From an uncultured Elusimicrobiales bacterium (lineage in GTDB: Bacteria > Elusimicrobiota > Elusimicrobia > Elusimicrobiales > Elusimicrobiaceae), in the NCBI GenBank assembly GCA_944324115.1, contig CALUVB010000016.1:1-64000 (forward strand): a stretch of 64,000 bases of DNA. Direction: 5' to 3'. The notes beneath the pieces were generated by a model. The model was given only the letters and a program-made list of their open reading frames with translations, ran no database searches and had not been told where the DNA came from. The translations under genes were made by a program, and so were the position numbers. Every line of letters starts with the position of its first letter. Within the stretch, counting starts at the first letter, position 1. This document shows, in pieces, positions 34,046-42,678 of the stretch.

Positions 34046-36133
34046 ATGAGCTCTATTCAGTACCTCAAAGGGATTGGTCCCGCACGCGCCAAAGCCTTGC
34101 AGCGGCTGGAAATTTTTTCAGTAGCGGACTTGTTGCATTATTATCCGCGCGCTTATCAAGACCGCCGCGAAAATCCGCCAAACAGCGGCCTAAATCCCCC
34201 CTCCTTGGTTATATTTAAAGGGCATGTTTTGCGCACCCAAACGATACCGGCCCGCTCGGTACTGATTTTTAAAGCTTTTTTGGCAGACGGGAAAAACAAT
34301 CAGTTTGAATGCACCTGGTTTAAAAAACGTTCATTCCGTAATTTCCGCTTTGATCCATTTGCCCAATTGAAAAAAGACTTCAAGACAAATGCAGAAATAT
34401 GGGTCATCGGCCGTAAGGAAAACCGCCAGCAATTTTTTGAACACAAAATCACGGTGGAAGAATATTACCCCGTTTCCGCCCCCGAGACGTTTTTGCACGC
34501 CGGTCGTATTACTCCCATTTACGGGCTGACTGAAGGCATCACCCATAAACAAATGCGCCAGTATATTCATCAAGCATTGAAAAGCGCAGAGCAGTCCCAA
34601 CAGCCCGACATACTGCCTCCCGTTTTAGCAGAAAAACGCCGTTTCTTAAACAGCAGCCAGGCTTTGCAGGCGGTGCATTTCCCCGCCAGTCTGGCCGAAC
34701 TGGAAAATGCCCGTTCCCGGCTGGCTTATGAAGAATTTTTACTGTTGGCTACCGCTTGGGGAATAAAACGCACCCAAACAAAAACCATTTCAAAAGATTA
34801 CAGTTATCAAATTAAAAAAAATCTGCTCTCCCCTTTTCGGCAAGGGTTGGGATTTGAATTTACGAACAGCCAAAAAAAAGTTATTAATGAAATTTTTGCA
34901 GATCTGCAAAGTAATTTACCCATGAACCGTCTCCTGCAAGGAGATGTAGGGTCCGGCAAAACGCTGGTGGCCTTGTCTGCTATGTTGCTGGCGGCAGAAA
35001 ACGGCTATCAAAGCGCTCTCATGGCTCCTACTGAAATTTTGGCGGAACAGCATTATTCAACATTTCAGAAAACACTCAAAAAACTCCATGTATCCGTGGG
35101 GATACTTACTTCCAGCACCAAAACAGCGGAACGGAAAAAGATACTGGCGGCTTTGGCAGACGGCTCTTTATCGGTCATCGTAGGCACTCATGCCTTGATA
35201 CAAGATGACGTACAATTCCACAATCTGAAACTGGCAGTGATTGACGAACAGCACCGCTTTGGCGTACGCCAGCGCGGCAAACTGAAAGAAAAAACCGCCC
35301 ATGTGGATTTGCTTACCATGACAGCCACCCCTATTCCGCGCACGCTGGCCCTTGCACTGTATGGGGATTTGGCCGTTTCTACACTTACCGAGCTTCCCCC
35401 CGGGCGCCAGCCTATAGCCACCCAAATGGCCAGCGACGCTCAGGCCCGCCATATTGTAGAGGAAGAAGTGCAAAAAGGGCGGCAGGCGTATATTGTCTAC
35501 CCGCTGATTGAAGAAAGTGAAAATATTTCCGCCAAAGCAGTCAGTGAAGAATTTGAAAAACTAAAAACCATTTTCCCACAATATCGCCTGGCCATGTTGC
35601 ACGGACAGATGAGCCGTGCGGAAAAAGAAAGCGTCATGAAAGATTTTGCCGCACACAAAAGCGATATTTTGGTAGCCACCCCAGTCATAGAGGTGGGCAT
35701 TGATGTGCCCAATGCTACCGTCATGGTAATACAAAACGCCGAACGGTTTGGCTTAGCCAGCCTGCACCAGCTGCGCGGCCGCGTAGGCCGAGGCCGACAC
35801 GAAAGCCGTTGTATTCTGGTGGCCGAACATGAAGGCTCCGTCTCACGCCAGCGGCTGCGTATTATCTGCGACACTTGCGACGGATTTAAAATAGGAGAGA
35901 AAGATATGCAGCTGCGCGGCCCGGGTGAAATCTTGGGCACACGCCAAAGCGGCGAGTTAGATTTCAAAGCAGCAGACCTCTTTAAAGATCGGAATATTTT
36001 ACAATGGGCCATAGAAGACCGAGACGAATTGCTTCAAGCGGATCCTCTTTTGCAGAAACCCGAACATGCTGCTTTTAAAAAACGCCTGTTGGAGCTTTAT
36101 CAGCAGAATTGGCATCTGATTGATTTGAATTAA
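34046..36133 (+). CDS. recG: ATP-dependent DNA helicase RecG
   Basis: RecG remodels stalled forks and branched recombination intermediates. The 695-residue protein has the N-terminal wedge/OB domain (about 1-230), then Walker A LLQGDVGSGKT, the DEQH box (VIDEQHRFGVRQR), TMTATPIPRTLAL, and the C-terminal helicase lobe with LVATPVIEVGIDVPNATVMV, HQLRGRVGRG and the RecG end QLRGPGEILGTRQSG. Length is normal. The leaderless start uses the ATG 6 nt after a -10 box. Confidence 0.97.
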   Translation: MSSIQYLKGIGPARAKALQRLEIFSVADLLHYYPRAYQDRRENPPNSGLNPPSLVIFKGHVLRTQTIPARSVLIFKAFLADGKNNQFECTWFKKRSFRNFRFDPFAQLKKDFKTNAEIWVIGRKENRQQFFEHKITVEEYYPVSAPETFLHAGRITPIYGLTEGITHKQMRQYIHQALKSAEQSQQPDILPPVLAEKRRFLNSSQALQAVHFPASLAELENARSRLAYEEFLLLATAWGIKRTQTKTISKDYSYQIKKNLLSPFRQGLGFEFTNSQKKVINEIFADLQSNLPMNRLLQGDVGSGKTLVALSAMLLAAENGYQSALMAPTEILAEQHYSTFQKTLKKLHVSVGILTSSTKTAERKKILAALADGSLSVIVGTHALIQDDVQFHNLKLAVIDEQHRFGVRQRGKLKEKTAHVDLLTMTATPIPRTLALALYGDLAVSTLTELPPGRQPIATQMASDAQARHIVEEEVQKGRQAYIVYPLIEESENISAKAVSEEFEKLKTIFPQYRLAMLHGQMSRAEKESVMKDFAAHKSDILVATPVIEVGIDVPNATVMVIQNAERFGLASLHQLRGRVGRGRHESRCILVAEHEGSVSRQRLRIICDTCDGFKIGEKDMQLRGPGEILGTRQSGELDFKAADLFKDRNILQWAIEDRDELLQADPLLQKPEHAAFKKRLLELYQQNWHLIDLN

Positions 36134-36442
36134 TCTTCAACGCCCTTTTCACTTTCCTGCATTAAAAATTTTCAAATTCGGCCGTTTTTACAATTCCAAA
36201 CGGCCAGAATTATATACTCCACCAGATATCCCGCCATACCAAGAGGCGTCTGTTGCTTCTGCAGTTGAAACACAAGCCTAGGCCGTACAGAAAAGTGTTC
36301 TTCATTCGGCTTTCAGATTTTCCCGATTGCCGACAAACACGTCACAACAAAGCGCAAATACATACTCCAAAGGCAGAAACGATGGAAACCGCCTCCGGCT
36401 ATGACAAAACCCAGCGGAACTCTTGCTTTCAAAGAAAGAGGA

Positions 36443-36532
36443 GCTGTTGGCTGTTGGCTGTTGGCTGTTGGCTGTTGGCTGTTGGCTGTTGGCTGTTGGC
36501 TGTTGGCTGTTGGCTGTTGGCTGTTGGCTGTT
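36443..36532. repeat. Heptanucleotide tandem repeat (GCTGTTG)n, about 12.9 copies
   Basis: Twelve exact copies of GCTGTTG (36443-36526) plus six bases of a thirteenth. All copies are identical, which points to recent slippage expansion. Being 7 bp, it would shift reading frame with each unit gained or lost if it were coding. Confidence 0.97.
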
Positions 36533-36560
36533 AAGCTATTATGCGGGAGTCCTTTTATAA

Positions 36561-36590
36561 TCAAACCCCGGTTTATGAGCTAGGGTTTGA
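36561..36590 (-). terminator. Weak hairpin downstream of metG
   Basis: TCAAACCC and GGGTTTGA arms (36561-36568 with 36583-36590), followed on the minus strand by TTATAAAA rather than a T-run. A poor terminator at best. Confidence 0.4.
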
Positions 36591-36605
36591 TTCCTATAAG
36601 TTAAG

Positions 36606-38114
36606 CTATTTGGATTCTTCCAAGCGCGGGAACAAAGGTGGATATTTTTCAATCTTTCCAGGCGCCAGCCGCTTCTGCATTTCCTGTGCGATGCTGGGCA
36701 TGAACGGAGCTATCCAACGCGCAATATAGCGCAAGCCGCATACCAGTTCCAACAGCACGGCACAAGCAGCCTGCTTGTCGGTCTTAGCCAATTCCCAAGG
36801 TTTCCTCTCATCAACCAATTTATTCATTTCCCCAGCAAATCCATAAATACTTTCCAGAACTTTATCAAAAGCCAACTCCTCATAAAAAGCCGCTATGACT
36901 TGCTCCGTTTCCAAAGCGCGCTTCTGGGTGGCGGATCCTTCGGCAGCCGTCTCTGGCAAATCCCCTATATTTTTAGCCGCCATATTCAATGTGCGGGAAA
37001 GCAAATTGCCGATATTATTGGCCAAATCGGAATTGTAACGATTCTTAAAACTGGTCATAGAGAAATCGCCGTCTTGGCCAAAGGGTACTTCTCGGAACAA
37101 GAAGGCCCGCACAGGATCCGTACCATATGTATGCGCCAATTCTACGGGATTGACCACATTCCCCAACGATTTAGACATTTTTTCCCCTTCCACAGTCCAC
37201 CAGCCGTGCGCAAATACCTTCTGAGGCAGAGGCAATCCCAACGCCATCAACATCGCCGGCCAAATGACGGTATGGAAACGGAAAATTTCTTTGCCCACCA
37301 TATGCAAATCTGCCGGCCAAAAATCTTCAAATTTTTCCGCGCCGATTTTATGCAAATGCGCTTCATGTTCCGTTTTATCTTCGCATAAAATCGTACCCGC
37401 TCCAGTGGCGGAAATATAGTTAATCAACGCATCAAACCACACATATACCGTATGGGCCGGGTCAGACACCACCGGTACACCCCATTTTACTTTGGTACGC
37501 GTCACCGACAAGTCCCTTAACCCGCCTTTTACAAAATTGATAATTTCGGTGGCGCGGTATTTAGGACTCAAAAATCCGGGGTGCTGTTCATAAAATTTCA
37601 GCAAAGCATCTTGGTATTTGGAAAGCTTGAAGAAATACGTTTCTTCGTTCACCTGCGTCAGCGGGCGTTTATGCACAGGGCAGAGGCCGCCTTCCAACAT
37701 TTCGCTTTCGTCATAATACTGCTCACAGGAAAGACAATATTTACCCGAATAAGACCCTTTGTAAATATCCCCCTGTTTGAGTAATTTTTCAAAAACAGCC
37801 TGCACCACATGCTCATGTTTGGAGTCCGTAGTGCGGATAAAATCATCATAAGAAATATTTAATTCTTTCCACATCTGTCGGTATTGAGCCGACACATTGT
37901 CTGTCCACTCTTTAGGGCTGACCCCTTGTGCGGCGGCAGATTTTTCTATATTGGCGCCATGCTCATCTGTACCCGTAAGGAAATGAACATCTATTCCCTG
38001 CTGGCGTTTATAACGCGCCAATATATCCAGCGCAATGGTCGTATAAGCATGGCCGATATGCGGTACGGAATTTACATAATAAATAGGGGTGGTAATAAAA
38101 TATTTCTTGCTCAT
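36606..38114 (-). CDS. metG: Methionyl-tRNA synthetase
   Basis: A class I synthetase for tRNA-Met and initiator tRNA. The 502-residue protein has PHIGHAYTT (HIGH), a zinc knuckle CLSCEQYYDESEM with CPVHKRP (CxxC plus CxxH), GTDEHG, and KMSKSLGN (KMSKS). The anticodon domain ends the protein; the C-terminal dimerisation/tRNA-binding extension of E. coli MetG is missing, as in many bacteria. It is the last gene of kdsC-tmk-holB-metG, 10 nt after holB. Confidence 0.97.
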   Translation of the reverse strand: MSKKYFITTPIYYVNSVPHIGHAYTTIALDILARYKRQQGIDVHFLTGTDEHGANIEKSAAAQGVSPKEWTDNVSAQYRQMWKELNISYDDFIRTTDSKHEHVVQAVFEKLLKQGDIYKGSYSGKYCLSCEQYYDESEMLEGGLCPVHKRPLTQVNEETYFFKLSKYQDALLKFYEQHPGFLSPKYRATEIINFVKGGLRDLSVTRTKVKWGVPVVSDPAHTVYVWFDALINYISATGAGTILCEDKTEHEAHLHKIGAEKFEDFWPADLHMVGKEIFRFHTVIWPAMLMALGLPLPQKVFAHGWWTVEGEKMSKSLGNVVNPVELAHTYGTDPVRAFLFREVPFGQDGDFSMTSFKNRYNSDLANNIGNLLSRTLNMAAKNIGDLPETAAEGSATQKRALETEQVIAAFYEELAFDKVLESIYGFAGEMNKLVDERKPWELAKTDKQAACAVLLELVCGLRYIARWIAPFMPSIAQEMQKRLAPGKIEKYPPLFPRLEESK

Positions 38115-38124
38115 AATTTCTCCA

Positions 38125-39120
38125 TTAAATTCGAATATGCAATTTATCCAGCCCCATTAGGGCCGTTTCCACCGTCAGCGCAGGGGATACGTTGCGCAGA
38201 ACGGCTATTTTATAATTTTCCATTTTTTTCAATGCCTGCTGGTATGCCAGCCGGGTTTTTTCATCAACCGCTTGGGTCCATGCGTCATGCAGGGCCAACA
38301 TCACTACATCTAACACGGCTTGGGCGCTTTGTCGGGCAGCCACCATACCGCGCGGCAAGGCCGCCGCTGCGGCTGCAGGCCACGCCGGCCCCGGCTCAGC
38401 CGCGTGCAAAATATCCAACGCCTCCGCCGCGCGGACAGCGCGCGCCAGAGAACCTTGTGAATAGCGGGCCGCCAATGCAGGGTCCGTGATTTCCGGATTT
38501 GCTTGCCGCAGCAGCCGTTCCACCGTTTCTTCCGGCAAAGGAGCAAACTGCAGCGGCTGGCAGCGCGATAAAATGGTTTTCAGCATCGCCGCTTTTTTAT
38601 CCGTCAACAAAACCCAAACCGTTTTTTGCGGCGGTTCCTCAATAAATTTAAGCAACGCATTCGCCGCTTCCGCCTGCATGCTTTGCGCCTCGTCTATAAT
38701 AAATACTTTCCACCCGTTCACGGCGCTTTTTTGCTGGCTTTTTGCTGTAATATCGCGGATTGTATCTACTTTAATACGCTGTTGCTTGGCTAATTCTTTT
38801 TCCAATTCTTCTTCATAGCCTTTGTCGCCCGGGTCTTTTTTCACTTCCAAACGGGCTTGGTACAGAAAATCCGCCACCACTACATCTGGATATATGCCGC
38901 CGTCTATCGCTTTGCAATGGGCACACACGCCGCAGCAGTCTCCCGTTTGGCGGCAACGGGGATCAAGGCAATTAAGAGCCTTGGCAAAAGCCAAAGCGGC
39001 TTTCTTTTTGCCTACGCCGCACGGGCCGCAGAACAACAGCGCCTGCGGCACGCGGCCCAGAACGCTTTTCTGCAAATACGCCGTAGCGGCAGTTTGATTT
39101 AAGACTTCAGCAAAGGACAT
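38125..39120 (-). CDS. holB: DNA polymerase III delta' subunit
   Basis: A clamp-loader AAA+ subunit, 331 residues. It shows a P-loop-like GPCGVGKKKAALAFAKALNC, a four-Cys zinc motif (CLDPRCRQTGDCCGVCAHC, about residues 50-68), VFIIDEAQSMQAEAANALLKFIEEPP, and LSRCQPLQF as the SRC motif with the arginine finger. It overlaps tmk by 22 nt. The zinc motif spacing separates it from the closely related gamma/tau protein, and there is no long C-terminal extension. Confidence 0.93.
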   Translation of the reverse strand: MSFAEVLNQTAATAYLQKSVLGRVPQALLFCGPCGVGKKKAALAFAKALNCLDPRCRQTGDCCGVCAHCKAIDGGIYPDVVVADFLYQARLEVKKDPGDKGYEEELEKELAKQQRIKVDTIRDITAKSQQKSAVNGWKVFIIDEAQSMQAEAANALLKFIEEPPQKTVWVLLTDKKAAMLKTILSRCQPLQFAPLPEETVERLLRQANPEITDPALAARYSQGSLARAVRAAEALDILHAAEPGPAWPAAAAAALPRGMVAARQSAQAVLDVVMLALHDAWTQAVDEKTRLAYQQALKKMENYKIAVLRNVSPALTVETALMGLDKLHIRI

Positions 39121-39737
39121 AAATCTGTAATATGATGTTCTTTGAGCAATTCCACCACCCGGGCGCGAATAGCATCTACATCAGCATCAGCATCTATCAA
39201 ATAGGCATTCGGAGTACGTTCCACCAGGTTTTTATACCCTTGACGCATATTCTGTCTAAATTCACGGTCTTCCCGCTCCAACCGGTCCGAAAACAAATAT
39301 TCCCCGCGGGAAGAAAAATATTTATCCGACATTAAGAATACCAACGTCAAATCCGGCTTGAGTCCGGTAGTGGCAATTTGGTTTACCGTCTCTATCATTT
39401 TCAAATCCAACCCGCGCGCATACCCTTGATAAGCGCAAGTAGACATAGTATAACGCTCACAAATCACCACTTTTCCTTCTTGTAAGGCTGGGATAATTTT
39501 TTCTTGGGTATGTTGGGCGCGGCTGGCTTCATACAAAAGCAATTCCGCCACAGGGCGCACATCTAACCCCGGCTCCAACACAATTTGGCGTATTTTCTCG
39601 GCTGTAGGTGTACCGCCCGGTTCCCGCGTAAGCACGGCATCGCAGCCATGTTCCAGCAAATAATTATAAAGCAGTTTGGCTTGGGTGGACTTGCCGCAGC
39701 GGTCCGGCCCTTCCAAAACGATAAATTTTCCTTTCAT
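39099..39737 (-). CDS. tmk: Thymidylate kinase
   Basis: Tmk phosphorylates dTMP to dTDP. The 212-residue protein has P-loop EGPDRCGKSTQAKLL (about residues 9-23), TREPGGTPTAEKIR, the DRY-like CERYTMSTCAYQGYARGLD, and a lid region FSDRLEREDREFRQN. Length and motifs are standard. It is encoded 1 nt after kdsC and overlaps holB. The tmk-holB pairing is common in bacteria. Confidence 0.96.
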   Translation of the reverse strand: MKGKFIVLEGPDRCGKSTQAKLLYNYLLEHGCDAVLTREPGGTPTAEKIRQIVLEPGLDVRPVAELLLYEASRAQHTQEKIIPALQEGKVVICERYTMSTCAYQGYARGLDLKMIETVNQIATTGLKPDLTLVFLMSDKYFSSRGEYLFSDRLEREDREFRQNMRQGYKNLVERTPNAYLIDADADVDAIRARVVELLKEHHITDLCPLLKS

Positions 39738-39738
39738 A

Positions 39739-40341
39739 TCACGAGATTCCTTCTTGAGAAGTTACAATGCGCATTTGAGCAGCTTGAGGCCGTTTCCACC
39801 GGCTGGCCCGGATATCGGCCAAAATAGCGGGCATTTTGCCTTGCGCCGTAACAATAAGATCGGCCAGCTCGCGGTATGCGCCCGCGCCGCCGGCCCTTTG
39901 GGTAATATAGTGGGCTGACTTTTTTACTTCTTCTACGGCATTGGGCACCGTTACCCCCAAACCAACCTGCTCCAACAACGGAATATCCGTTAAATCATCA
40001 CCAATATAGGCCACTTCTTCCGCGCGGACATTCTCCCTTTTCATAATATCCTGCAAAGGCCCCAATTTGGTTAAAAAACCTTGGTAAAAATAATCCATGC
40101 CCAAGTTGCGCGCGCGAGTAAGGGTGGTATCATGGCGGCGGCCTGTAATCACTCCGCTTTTGACGCCGACAGTACGCAGCAACATCACCGCTATGCCATC
40201 TAAAGCGTTAAACGTTTTCATTTCTTCCACCCGGCCATCAGCCGTCAGAAAAAAGCTCAGCTTGCCGTCAGTCCAAATACCATCAACATCATTCAAAACG
40301 ATTTTAATCTTGCGTGCACGCGCCAACAATTCTTCGTTCAT
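39739..40341 (-). CDS. kdsC: 3-deoxy-D-manno-octulosonate 8-phosphate phosphatase
   Basis: KdsC removes phosphate from KDO-8-P on the way to lipopolysaccharide inner core. It is a 200-residue C0-type HAD phosphatase with no cap: LNDVDGIWTDG with the two catalytic Asp, the Thr/Ser motif GVITGRR, and YIGDDLTDIPLLE. The GVTVPNAVEEVK and AGGAGAYREL segments are typical of KdsC. I chose the ATG at 40341; a GTG at 40347 would add MY. AGGTG and a perfect TGC-TATAAT lie just upstream. First gene of the operon leading to metG, and it supports an LPS-bearing outer membrane. Confidence 0.93.
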   Translation of the reverse strand: MNEELLARARKIKIVLNDVDGIWTDGKLSFFLTADGRVEEMKTFNALDGIAVMLLRTVGVKSGVITGRRHDTTLTRARNLGMDYFYQGFLTKLGPLQDIMKRENVRAEEVAYIGDDLTDIPLLEQVGLGVTVPNAVEEVKKSAHYITQRAGGAGAYRELADLIVTAQGKMPAILADIRASRWKRPQAAQMRIVTSQEGIS

Positions 40342-40349
40342 ATACACCT

Positions 40350-40358
40350 ATTATAGCA
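40350..40358 (-). promoter_or_regulatory. Extended -10 box of kdsC operon
   Basis: Minus strand TGC-TATAAT, ending 8 nt before the kdsC ATG. It abuts the T-run of the upstream pilin terminator, so terminator and promoter are nearly fused. Confidence 0.55.
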
Positions 40359-40384
40359 AAAAGCCCCGCCAGCAGGCGGGGCTT
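40356..40384 (-). terminator. Terminator of pilin at 40397
   Basis: A perfect 10-bp stem AAGCCCCGCC/GGCGGGGCTT (40361-40370 with 40375-40384), followed on the minus strand by TTTTTGC. Confidence 0.92.
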
Positions 40385-40396
40385 AGAAAGAGAGAT

Positions 40397-40939
40397 TTAT
40401 GGAAGCAAATAAATATCGCAGCCGGAACAAGAACCATGATTGGAGCTACCAAACTTTTGCCCGCCTAACCCCTTACATACGGCCTGGCCGTCTCTGTTGT
40501 CCGGCATGGTCCAGCATTCCCTGTGGTTTTCCCCCGGCCGGAACCATTGGGCATAAGCCACTACTTGAGGAGTGCCGATTTTAAGAAAGCAAACAATATT
40601 CTCATCTTCTCCCCCATACAAGTCACAAGACACTTTTGAACAATGCATATAACCGCGTTCTTCACTGTCGCTGGCCGCGCAGCCCGGCACATCTACCCGC
40701 AGGCCGGCCCAATAATTGGGCCCGGAACCATGCCGGATATAATATTGAGAGGCCGCTTTTGCATAATTTCCTGCCAGAATTTGCAGCTGTACAAAACGGG
40801 ATTTAAGTACCGCCCGGTTGTAGATAGGCAACGCAATAGAAGCCAAAACGCCAATAATCAGCACCACCACCAGCAGTTCCCCCAGTGTAAAGCCGCCTTT
40901 ATAAGAAGTGAAATGTTTTTTTATAAGAGAAGATATCAT
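40397..40939 (-). CDS. Type IV pilin-like protein
   Basis: A 180-residue pilin with leader MISSLIKKHFTSYKGG and then FTLGELLVVVLIIG; Gly replaces the usual Ile before the +5 Glu. The body is Cys-rich (VPGCAAS, HCSKVSCD, ECWTMP, CKGLGG) and ends CSGCDIYLLP. It is a paralogue of the pilin at 41491-42030 (shared RECWxxxDNxDxxxxCKxLGG and YLLP). An AAGGG site precedes the ATG. Its promoter keeps the TTGCAA and TACATT boxes but has no homopolymer, so it may be a non-switching member of the set. Confidence 0.92.
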   Translation of the reverse strand: MISSLIKKHFTSYKGGFTLGELLVVVLIIGVLASIALPIYNRAVLKSRFVQLQILAGNYAKAASQYYIRHGSGPNYWAGLRVDVPGCAASDSEERGYMHCSKVSCDLYGGEDENIVCFLKIGTPQVVAYAQWFRPGENHRECWTMPDNRDGQAVCKGLGGQKFGSSNHGSCSGCDIYLLP

Positions 40940-40961
40940 AAACCCTTTTACCTATAGGCAA

Positions 40962-40991
40962 AATGTACCATAAACAAAGCCTCTATTGCAA
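40962..40991 (-). promoter_or_regulatory. Pilin promoter lacking the homopolymer
   Basis: TTGCAA (40991-40986), an 18-nt mixed-sequence spacer, TACATT (40967-40962). Only a degraded inverted repeat (TTTTACC-TATA-GGCAAAA) remains where other copies have the 30-bp palindrome. Confidence 0.5.
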
Positions 40992-41143
40992 GGATTTCCA
41001 CACAACAAAGCCTATTTCAAAACGTTTCACAAAGAAAGCAGCCTTTGTCATATGATTTTTATAAGACTTTTGACAAGACAAACTTTTGCCTTTGCCACCC
41101 GCTATAATAGAAACGTATTTTATACAAATGGATATATTCCATA

Positions 41144-41301
41144 TATGAGATTTTTAAATAACACACAATTTACCAAGAATACGCAGAAACTTATTGCCAT
41201 CGCACAAGGACTAGCCCAGCGGCCATATCGACGCAGAACGCCCGCTGCCGGCTTTATGCGTCTTACTCTGTTCTGCTGCCGACAAACTCTTTAATATAAG
41301 T
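41144..41301 (+). pseudogene. Possible frameshifted Clp_N domain relic
   Basis: The reading from 41144 gives QFTKNTQKLIAIAQGLAQ, close to the ClpC start RFTENAQKIILIAQEEAK encoded 1.7 kb away. After that, a shift to another frame gives GHIDAERPLPALCVLL, resembling the next Clp_N helix (xxExLLxALL). No intact frame or AAA+ domain follows. A TATAAT lies near 41101. Low confidence: the match is short and by eye. The rest of 40992-41450 shows nothing else I can name. Confidence 0.35.
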
Positions 41302-41446
41302 GCATTTTGGGCCTACCTCCGCAACATTAGCATACCGCCGGCGGGATTTACGTTACAAACGAAAAGGAAGCGATACAATCATCTCCGGCAGAAACCATTT
41401 TATTAGGGCGCAGGCCCCTTGTCCCTCAACACATATGGCCTATAAT

Positions 41447-41470
41447 AAAAAGCCCCGCCAGAAGCGGGGC
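41447..41470 (-). terminator. Terminator of pilin at 41491
   Basis: Stem GCCCCGC/GCGGGGC (41452-41458 with 41464-41470), followed on the minus strand by TTTTTATT. Confidence 0.9.
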
Positions 41471-41490
41471 AAAAATATCAACCAAATCCT

Positions 41491-42030
41491 CTAGGGCAAT
41501 AGATAGCGGGCACAACCCCCATATGATTCGCAAGAATAACTTACCGGACTTCCCGCTTCTATTCCGCCCAAGCTTTTACACAAGCTTAGTGCGTCTTTAT
41601 TATCATTCCTGGCCCAACATTCACGCGTATTATTATTAGGCCCAAAAAACTGCACATAAGCCGCAATATAAGGCACACCCCTCAGATGAATAAAACAGAC
41701 GATATTTTCATCTCCATTATTCATTAAATCACATTCCACATCTCTACCGTACGCCCACCCCCTATAAGCACTACTGACAGTCCACCCCGTAGGCAAGGCC
41801 ACATCCATATCAGTCCAATAACCCGGCGCTTCTCCATTTGCCCAATAATACCGGGCGGCGGCATCGGCAAAACTTTTTGCAATGGTTTGCGCTTGCACAA
41901 AACGTGAACGCAATACCGCCCGGTTATACTGCGGCAAAGCAATAGCCGCCAAAATACCAATTATCAGCACCACCACCAACAGCTCTATCAGCGTAAAACC
42001 ACTGAATAACCCCTTATAACGATTTTTCAT
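41491..42030 (-). CDS. Type IV pilin-like protein
   Basis: A 179-residue pilin with leader MKNRYKGLFSG and then FTLIELLVVVLIIG. Body features include YWANGEAPGYWTDMDV, ECWARNDNKD, CKSLGG and the end CARYLLP, matching the paralogue at 40397-40939. A longer upstream reading runs back through the promoter and is not credible; the ATG at 42030 follows AGAGG. It is the copy with the shortest promoter tract (T11). Confidence 0.92.
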   Translation of the reverse strand: MKNRYKGLFSGFTLIELLVVVLIIGILAAIALPQYNRAVLRSRFVQAQTIAKSFADAAARYYWANGEAPGYWTDMDVALPTGWTVSSAYRGWAYGRDVECDLMNNGDENIVCFIHLRGVPYIAAYVQFFGPNNNTRECWARNDNKDALSLCKSLGGIEAGSPVSYSCESYGGCARYLLP

Positions 42031-42045
42031 CGGAGGCCTCTTTTT

Positions 42046-42094
42046 GATAAATTTTATTTCCCGATAAAATTTATCAAAAAAAAAAAACAATGCA
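42046..42094 (-). promoter_or_regulatory. Pilin promoter with T11 spacer and 30-bp palindrome
   Basis: TTGCAT (42094-42089), spacer TG-T11-GA (15 nt), TAAATT. The palindrome 42046-42075 has perfect 12-bp arms (GATAAATTTTAT). A 15-nt spacer is short for sigma-70, so this copy may be weakly transcribed as printed. Confidence 0.72.
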
Positions 42095-42246
42095 AGCCCT
42101 TTTATAACAACCCGTACAAAGGTGACGAGATTGCCACCCCTCACGGCAGACGCAGCTCACGCATGTTTTTTTGGCAGCAGGACAGACGGAGTCCGCACGG
42201 CGGGCACGGAGCGGCCCGCCCATGCAAGCAGACAAATCGCATCAGA

Positions 42247-42275
42247 AAAAAGGACCCTTTTATAAGAGTCCTTTT
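42247..42275 (-). terminator. Terminator of the ankyrin gene
   Basis: AAAAGGAC/GTCCTTTT arms (42247-42254 with 42268-42275), T-rich on the minus strand after the stop. Confidence 0.8.
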
Positions 42276-42303
42276 CTTGTTACATATGCGGAAAAATTTT
42301 CCA

Positions 42304-42678
42304 TTATTTGTCTTTGAACAGACGGATAAGTTCTATATCACCTTTTGCTTTCGCCAAATCCAAAGCAGTTTCACCATTCTTATTTGCAATAGAGGTATCG
42401 GCTCCCCGCTCCAACAAAAGGGCAACGATTTCTTTTTCCTTACGGTTCACAGCCTCCATCAGCGGCGTATAACCAGAAGAGCTGACCTTATTAATATCGG
42501 CATGGTGTTCCAACAAAAGCAATACCATTTCTTTTTTATTCTCATTGGGAGAACAAATAGCCGCCTTCAGACCAACACTCTCGTCATTCGCGTCAGCGCC
42601 GACCTCTAGCAACTCTTTGGCCTCTTGTATTTTCCCGCCATTAACTGCTATATACAACTGATGTTCTAACTGTCCCAT
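42304..42678 (-). CDS. Small ankyrin-repeat protein
   Basis: A 124-residue cytosolic protein built of about three and a half ankyrin repeats: IQEAKELLEVGADAND, KKEMVLLLLEHHADIN, GYTPLMEAVNRKEKEIVALLLERGADTS and NGETALDLAKAKGDIELI. Such repeats mediate protein binding; no enzymatic part is present and no signal peptide is seen, so secretion is not indicated. GGAGAGG precedes the ATG. It is monocistronic and divergent from clpC. Partner unknown. Confidence 0.88.
   Translation of the reverse strand: MGQLEHQLYIAVNGGKIQEAKELLEVGADANDESVGLKAAICSPNENKKEMVLLLLEHHADINKVSSSGYTPLMEAVNRKEKEIVALLLERGADTSIANKNGETALDLAKAKGDIELIRLFKDK

Larger units (their letters stand above)
36134..36605. other. Non-coding gap between recG and metG
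   Basis: About 470 nt without a credible gene. It contains the heptanucleotide repeat array (36443-36532), a hairpin (36561-36590) and a 10-bp direct repeat TTAAGCTATT at 36531-36540 and 36601-36610, the second copy running into the metG stop. Open frames here exist only because the 7-bp repeat has no stop in any frame. Confidence 0.6.

Noticed and set aside
36443-36532. CRISPR-like array
   Set aside because: 7-bp units without spacers; a simple tandem repeat.
36253-36564. Reading frames encoding 7-residue repeats on both strands
   Set aside because: They exist because the heptamer has no stop in any frame; flanking codons show no domain, start signal or conservation.
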